A DNA stretch of 64,000 bases from positions 9,976,501-10,040,500 of the forward strand of contig CP141146.1 of NCBI GenBank assembly GCA_035235625.1, in the 5' to 3' direction. The stretch is from Saururus chinensis. Its lineage: Eukaryota > Streptophyta > Magnoliopsida > Piperales > Saururaceae. Below, in pieces: positions 59,054 to 64,000 of the stretch (its first letter is position 1; each line of letters begins with the position of its first letter). The notes beneath the pieces were generated by a model. It saw only the letters and a program-made list of their open reading frames with translations, was not told where the DNA came from and ran no database searches. The position numbers were made by a program, and so were the translations under genes.

Positions 59054-60515
59054 AAAGAGAGGGAGGGGGATCACCGTGAGAGAGGGGAGACCGCCCCTTC
59101 CTCCGGTCTATCGACCGGAGGAGAGGGGAACCGGGAGCTTTTGGAGGATCTCCTGGGGGGGTCGCTAGGGAGAGAGGGGAGGGGTGGAGGGGAGAATCGG
59201 GGAAAGGGGCGGCGAGCCGGGGAGTAATCACCGGCGGGTGGTCATAGGGCAGCGAACGCTAGGGGTGGTCATCAGGCTAGGAGAGGGGAACCAGGGAGAG
59301 AGGGAGGGGAGCGGTTGCCGGGGGGGTAGTCGTCGGGGGGCAATAAACGAGGGGTGGTCGTCGGGGAGCAATCTCCGGGCGGTGGTCAATGGCCGAGGAT
59401 GGTGGGGGGGATATATAGGAGGAGTATTGCGTAGGCAAATTTTTTCACGACGCTTCCAGTGGAAGCGTCAAAAAACGAGGAAAGAGAGAGGGAGAGAGGA
59501 GAGAGTGTGTGGGAGGAGAGGAGAGAGAAAAGAGAAGAGAGAGGAGAGAGATCCGGTCTCTCTCTCCCCTCACTATCTCTCTCTCCTCCCCTCTCTCTCT
59601 CCCCTCATGTCTCTCTCCCATCCTCTATCTCCCCCCTTCCTCTCTGTCTCTCCCTCTCTCTCCTCCCTCCTCTCTCTCTCCTCCCTCCTCTCTCTCTCTC
59701 TCTCCTCCCTCCTCCTCTCTCCTTCCTCCTCTCTCTTCCCTTCATCTCTCTATCTATTTTAATTTTAATTTTTTTTAAATAAAAAAATGTTATTAACAAT
59801 GCATACATGTATTCATCGCTAATAGTAAAGTGTATTAGCGACGTATAAATCTATACATGTATATGTCATTAATACCTAGTGTTATTAGCGACGCATATGC
59901 ATATGTATCGCTAATACTTTTTTAAAATAAAAAATAAAAAAATCTCTCCTTTCTCTCTCCCCTCTCTCTCTCCTGCCTCCTCCTCTCTCTCTCTCTCCTC
60001 CCTCCTCCTATATCTTTCCCTTCCTCTCTCTCTCCCCCTTCTCTCCTCTCTTTATTTGTTTTAATTTTAATTTTTTTAAAATAAAAAATATTATTAGCGA
60101 TGCATATATGTATGCGTCGCTAATAGTATAGTCTATTAGCGACGTATAGATCTATATATCGCTAATATATTTTATTATTAGCGATGCATACACATGTGTC
60201 GCTAATACCTAGTGTTATTAGCAACACATACGCATATGTGTCGCTAATACTTTAAAAAAAAATTAGAAAAAATCTCTCCATTCTCTCTCACCACTCTCTC
60301 TACCCTCCCTCTCTCTACCTTCCCTTTCTCTCTCTCCTCTCTCTACCTTCCCTTTCTCTCTCTCCCTCTCCTTTCTCTTTCTCTCTCCTCTCTCTACCCT
60401 AGCCTCTCTCCTCCCTCCTCTATGTCCTCTCTCCACCCTCTCCCTCTCTCCTCTATCTCTCTCTCTCTCTGATCTCCTCTCCCTCTCTCTATCCTCACTT
60501 TCTCTCTCTTTATTA
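58549..60515. mobile_element. CACTA-like transposon 2, right end missing
   Basis: Starts CACTATAACAAATTAGAG, followed by the same TTAGCGACG/GCGTCGCTAA subterminal palindromes as the element at 35432. It shares GCCGGATTCCGGC words (58885-58950) and GA/CT tracts: (GA)27 at 58996-59050, a purine run at 59470-59555 facing a pyrimidine run at 59560-59755, and CT-rich blocks to 60515. No matching TATAGTG terminus follows, so the element is truncated. There is no transposase, and its open frames are compositional. Confidence 0.78.
58996..59050. repeat. (GA)27 microsatellite
   Basis: An uninterrupted GA dinucleotide run after a G-run, inside CACTA-like element 2. Confidence 0.95.
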
Positions 60516-61255
60516 AAATTTACCATTTAATAAAAATTGTTATTTTTAAAAAATATAGTTATGAATATTGGATGGAGTATTAAATTTTACATTTTTTTTT
60601 AAGAGCTATACATATTTTGAGAGATATTTTTTTATTAAAAAAAATATTCTCACTGTCTTGTATTAATAGCTCTATTTCTAATTTTTATTATTTTTATCAA
60701 GATGGTAATTAGATCTATTTTCCCATCTAACAATAGTAATTTTTTAATCACAACTAATTTTTTCAGACCTCGTGTCTAACAATAGTACATCGGTCCCTTC
60801 TCTTTGATTTATCATTACGGTCCCTCCGGCTCCGCAATCAACACCACTACATGCATCACTTATCCGTCCAGTCCAAGTAAGAAGCATCATAAACTTCTCT
60901 AAAGGCTTAAATTGAGCTAAATAGAGTAATTATTATAAAATAATAATTTTTATTAAAGCTATTAATATAAGACGCAAGGAGTAATATTTTATTGACCACG
61001 CTCCATGACTTAAGAGTCATTGACTAGCGTACATTGCCTATCTACTAGGTGACCAGGTATCAGTCACCCGATTTTGTCCAAATCAATGGCATATTTTTTT
61101 ATCAAAAACTCTTAAAAAAATATTTCACTTGTGGAAGGTCTATCGTTTTAGAATAGTCATCTAATGTTTACCTAACCCGTGCTAATATCTATATGTTACT
61201 TTGTCTCATTAGTCTTAGATGCTCCAAACTCCACCTAGTGGATCATTTAGAGGCA
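60516..61255. other. Upstream region of CYP76 copy D with a MITE-like element
   Basis: From about 60645 (TTCTCACTGTCTTGTATTAA) to 60983 (ATTAATATAAGACGCAAGGAG) there are inverted Stowaway-type ends around a longer than usual interior, perhaps with a further insertion. The remaining 270 bases before the ATG show no clear TATA box; a CTATATG word lies near 61190. This region is unrelated to the upstream segments of the other CYP76 units. Confidence 0.5.
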
Positions 61256-63563
61256 ATGGATACCTGGGAAGTTCTGTTCTTCATTTCTGCGCTATGCATC
61301 TCCTTCCTCCTCTTCCATACTTGGGTATCCCCTCCAAGGAAGCTCCCACCGGGCCCTGCTGGCCTCCCCATCCTTGGCAACCTCTTACTGATCGGAGCCC
61401 GGCCTCATGAGTCCTTAGCAAAACTAGCCAAGGCCTATGGCCCCCTCATGACCCTCCGGCTTGGCCTCATCACAACCATTGTAGCGTCATCTCCTGAGAT
61501 GGCCCAGGAGATCCTCCAAAAGCACGACCAGCTCTTTGCCGGCCGCTCCATCCCGGATGGCGCCACTGCCGAGCCCCACTACGAGCACTGTGTGGCATGG
61601 CTGCCGCCGGGCCCTCATTGGCGGAGCCTCCGGAAGATCTTCAACACTCAGATCTTCACAACTCAGAGACTAGACGCCCTTCAACACATTAGAGATCAGA
61701 AGATAAAGGAGATGATCAGCCATGTTAGGGAGCTCTCAGCCACCGGCCAGCCAGTTGACATTGGCCGGCTAGCCTTAGGTACAATCCTAAATTTGGTGTC
61801 CAGCACTGTTTTCTCGATTGATCTGGTTGACCACAAGTCTCAAGGCGCCCAAGAATTCAAGGACATGATGGGGAGAATCATGGAGTATGCTGGCAAGCCC
61901 AATTTATCAGACTATTATCCCTTTCTAAAGAGGTTTGACATCCAAGGAATAAGGCGACATATGAAAGGTGCCTACGAGTACATTCATTCAATGGTTGATG
62001 ACTTGATTGAGCAGCGTTTGATATCTAGATCTTGCGGTGCAAAAAAGAGGAATGATTTCTTGGATGTCCTGCTGGACTATGGTGAAGAGCATGATTCCAA
62101 ATTTGATCGAATTTGCGTCAAAGTGCTAATCACGGTATCAATCTCTTCCTTTTTATGAAGTTATTATCGCTGTTTTCCTCCCAAATCTCTTCATAATTGA
62201 GGGGGGAAATTTGGGAGGAAAAATAAGAGAGGGTCCAGAGCTTTCCTTTTGCCTTCTTGGTGACCCGGTAAGTTCAACTCAATTAGAAACTTTTTTCTAT
62301 CAAGTGAATAAGTTAGTGAGAGCCGTTGGATCACGACAGACGGTCTCACTAACTTAACTTATTAAAAGCAATTGCCATAAAAAAAATATTACTCCCTCTG
62401 TCCAATTATAATAGCCTCATTTGATTTATTTTGTGTTAACAGAGTATTCATGAAGAGCTAAAATTTAACGGAGCGGAGCGGTGAATTAAGTTTCACAAGC
62501 CGTTGATGGCCTCAAATTAATAAGACACACTCTAACGCACAAAATTTACGAAAAACTATAATCACGATTCATGAAAAATCATAATCTTTGTAGCTGTATG
62601 CCCGACAAAGTTTTAAATGTTGGTCATAAAATATGATGTCAGGGTGGATTTGATAACATAGATTTGATGAAATTTATGCTCACATATGAGAATGAGCCCA
62701 AATTTAGTGTCATTATTCCCATACCCACCTGATCCATGTGTCTTCAACCTACAAATGTTAACATCATACTCCCTCTCTGTCACACATTAATAATTTTATT
62801 TAATTTTTTAAAATGAACTAATTTAAATGGAATGTGGGACGGAGAATTTGTGATAATTTATGTTGCCAGGTTTATAGCTTTCAATGTAAAAGAATCCATA
62901 CAGGAGAAACTGATGCCAATTGATCATCAGGACTTGTTCATCGCTGGAGGCGACACAAGTGCAACCGCAACAGAGTGGGTGATGACTGAGGTGTTGCGCA
63001 GCCCAGAGGTAACGAAAAGTGTGCAACAGGAGCTGACGGAGGTTGTCGGCACTGGCCGGCAGGTGGAAGAATCCGACATCCCTAGCCTACCATACCTGCA
63101 AACAGTGGTGAAGGAGGCGATGAGGTTGCACCCTACCGCCCCCCTCCTCCTCCCCCACCGCACCGAGGCCGACGCAGAACTGTGTGGGTATGTCATTCCC
63201 AAGCACACTCAAGTGTTCATCAACGCATGGGCCATTGCAAGAGATGGATCCCACTGGGAAAATCCGGAGAGTTTTGTGCCAGAGAGGTTCTTGGACTCGG
63301 AGGCAGATTTTCGTGGCCGAGATCTCAGGTTCATCCCCTTCGGTGCCGGCCGCCGGTCGTGCCCGGGCCTGCCGCTTGCCGTGAGGATGGTTCACCTCAT
63401 GGTGGCTTCTCTTATTCATTCGTTTGATTGGGAGCTTCCTGGAGGGTGCAAGCCTGAGGAGATGGACATGACTGACAAGTTTGGGGTGACACTTCAAAAG
63501 GCAGCCCCTCTCGTTGCTATTCCAATTAAGCGTCTGGCTGAATCTTGTTACCTTATGAAATGA
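61256..63563 (+). CDS. Cytochrome P450, CYP76-type, copy D (divergent, intact)
   Basis: Exons 61256-62134 and 62931-63563 join in phase 0 to give 503 residues. I chose the ATG of MDTWEVLFFISALCISFLLF because it places the membrane anchor at the N-terminus; an in-frame start 21 codons upstream would add a polar leader. Hinge KLPPGPAGLPILGNLL, I-helix AGGDTS, ExxR at 355-358 (EAMR), PERF, and FGAGRRSCPG with Cys437 are all present. It is clearly the same family as copies A and C but well diverged across both exons, so it may have a different substrate. Its C-terminal exon end and 3' flank recur at 43411-44026. The 796-bp intron carries MITE pieces at 62392 and 62768-62850. Function is inferred from family: ER monooxygenase, often terpenoid-directed. 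Confidence 0.93.
62768..62850. mobile_element. Short MITE-like element in the copy D intron
   Basis: CTCCCTCTCTGTCACACATT at the left and AATGTGGGACGGAGAA at the right are imperfect inverted ends around AT-rich sequence. It ends about 80 bp before the 3' splice site. A separate left-end-like CTCCCTCTGTCCAATTATAA occurs at 62392. Confidence 0.55.
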
Positions 63564-64000
63564 TCCACTACAGACTCGTGGGCTAACTTGCTCTAATAAT
63601 AGGAAAATTAAGAGATGTACTATATGCTATGAATCTTAGAAGATTTAAAGAATCTGTGTGGAGGAATTTAAATTTGCTGGTGAAGCTTCACGAGCAGGGT
63701 CGCTGGCGAAGTTTCTAGGGACCATCGATATATCACAATACATGACACAAGTACCAGTCAGCTCAAGTTAACAGCTAGGTCACGTGACATCACGTCCGCT
63801 AGTGTTCACCATTGAAGATAGACGGGTAGTAAAAGTTCACCAACCACACGCTTGAGAGGCAAATTTTGTTGAAAAATATTTAGAGTGATAGGGTAGTTAC
63901 TTGCAAGCTCAAGAGTAGGGCTTCAACATGGTGGGATTAGATCCAGGCCATAAGAATGAGGTAAGGCAAACATCAAATTGCACAGAACAGTAAGTTCAAA
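63564..64000 (+). repeat. 3' flank of CYP76 copy D, duplicated at 43594-44026
   Basis: Matches 43594-44026 with small indels, for example about 20 extra bases here near 63650 and extra bases there near 43890. It presumably includes the 3' UTR. The window ends inside this repeat, so the full extent of the duplication is unknown. Confidence 0.8.

Noticed and set aside
58834..59808. Overlapping 80-190-codon frames on both strands
   Set aside because: They derive from the GC-rich and GA/CT parts of CACTA-like element 2.
18236..63563. A full terpenoid biosynthetic gene cluster
   Set aside because: Only P450 genes are seen near each other. No terpene synthase, transferase or dehydrogenase partner lies in the array, and the reductase at 11412 is a general enone reductase with no link shown.

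Overview
This is a window of plant nuclear DNA. The evidence is plant-specific pentatricopeptide-repeat and cytochrome P450 families, GT-AG introns, and a dense load of plant transposons (copia, gypsy-type LTRs, CACTA, hAT, Stowaway-like MITEs). The intronless PPR gene falls steeply from GC-rich to AT-richer along its length, and Stowaway-like MITEs are common. Both fit a monocot or related GC-gradient lineage, but the species cannot be named from the sequence.

Layout. 1-8473: repeat-rich intergenic DNA with two LTR-like repeats. 8474-10111: an intronless PLS-class PPR gene. 11412-13324: a three-exon NADPH-dependent quinone/enone reductase of the medium-chain dehydrogenase superfamily. 13325-18235: intergenic, with one MITE and one weak orphan ORF. 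18236-20175: a five-exon CYP704-type P450, intact. 20176-26490: LTR-like and small repeats. 26491-64000: an array of CYP76-type P450s broken up by transposons.

The CYP76 array holds two closely related intact genes (28543-30914 and 54206-57565) and one divergent intact paralogue (61256-63563). It also holds a pseudogene with a nonsense codon and no second exon (47345-48597), a unit whose gene body is gone (38860-43375), and a detached 3' tail of the divergent paralogue (43411-44026). About 2 kb of shared upstream sequence, including the same Stowaway-like MITE at the same place, marks four duplicated units. Inserted in or next to them are a deleted copia element with both LTRs and a TCTAT target duplication, a 3.65-kb solo-LTR-like element with a TAGAA duplication, a hAT-like element with an 8-bp duplication, and two CACTA-like elements. 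The CACTA-like elements have palindromic TTAGCGACGC subterminal repeats and long CT/GA tracts.

The P450s are expected to be ER-anchored monooxygenases: CYP704 on fatty acids, CYP76 typically on terpenoid alcohols and related specialised metabolites. I see no terpene synthase or other pathway partner, so this is a tandem P450 family cluster rather than a demonstrated biosynthetic cluster. The most informative features are the rearrangement junctions, especially one deletion junction patched with a short copy of the neighbouring copia LTR.
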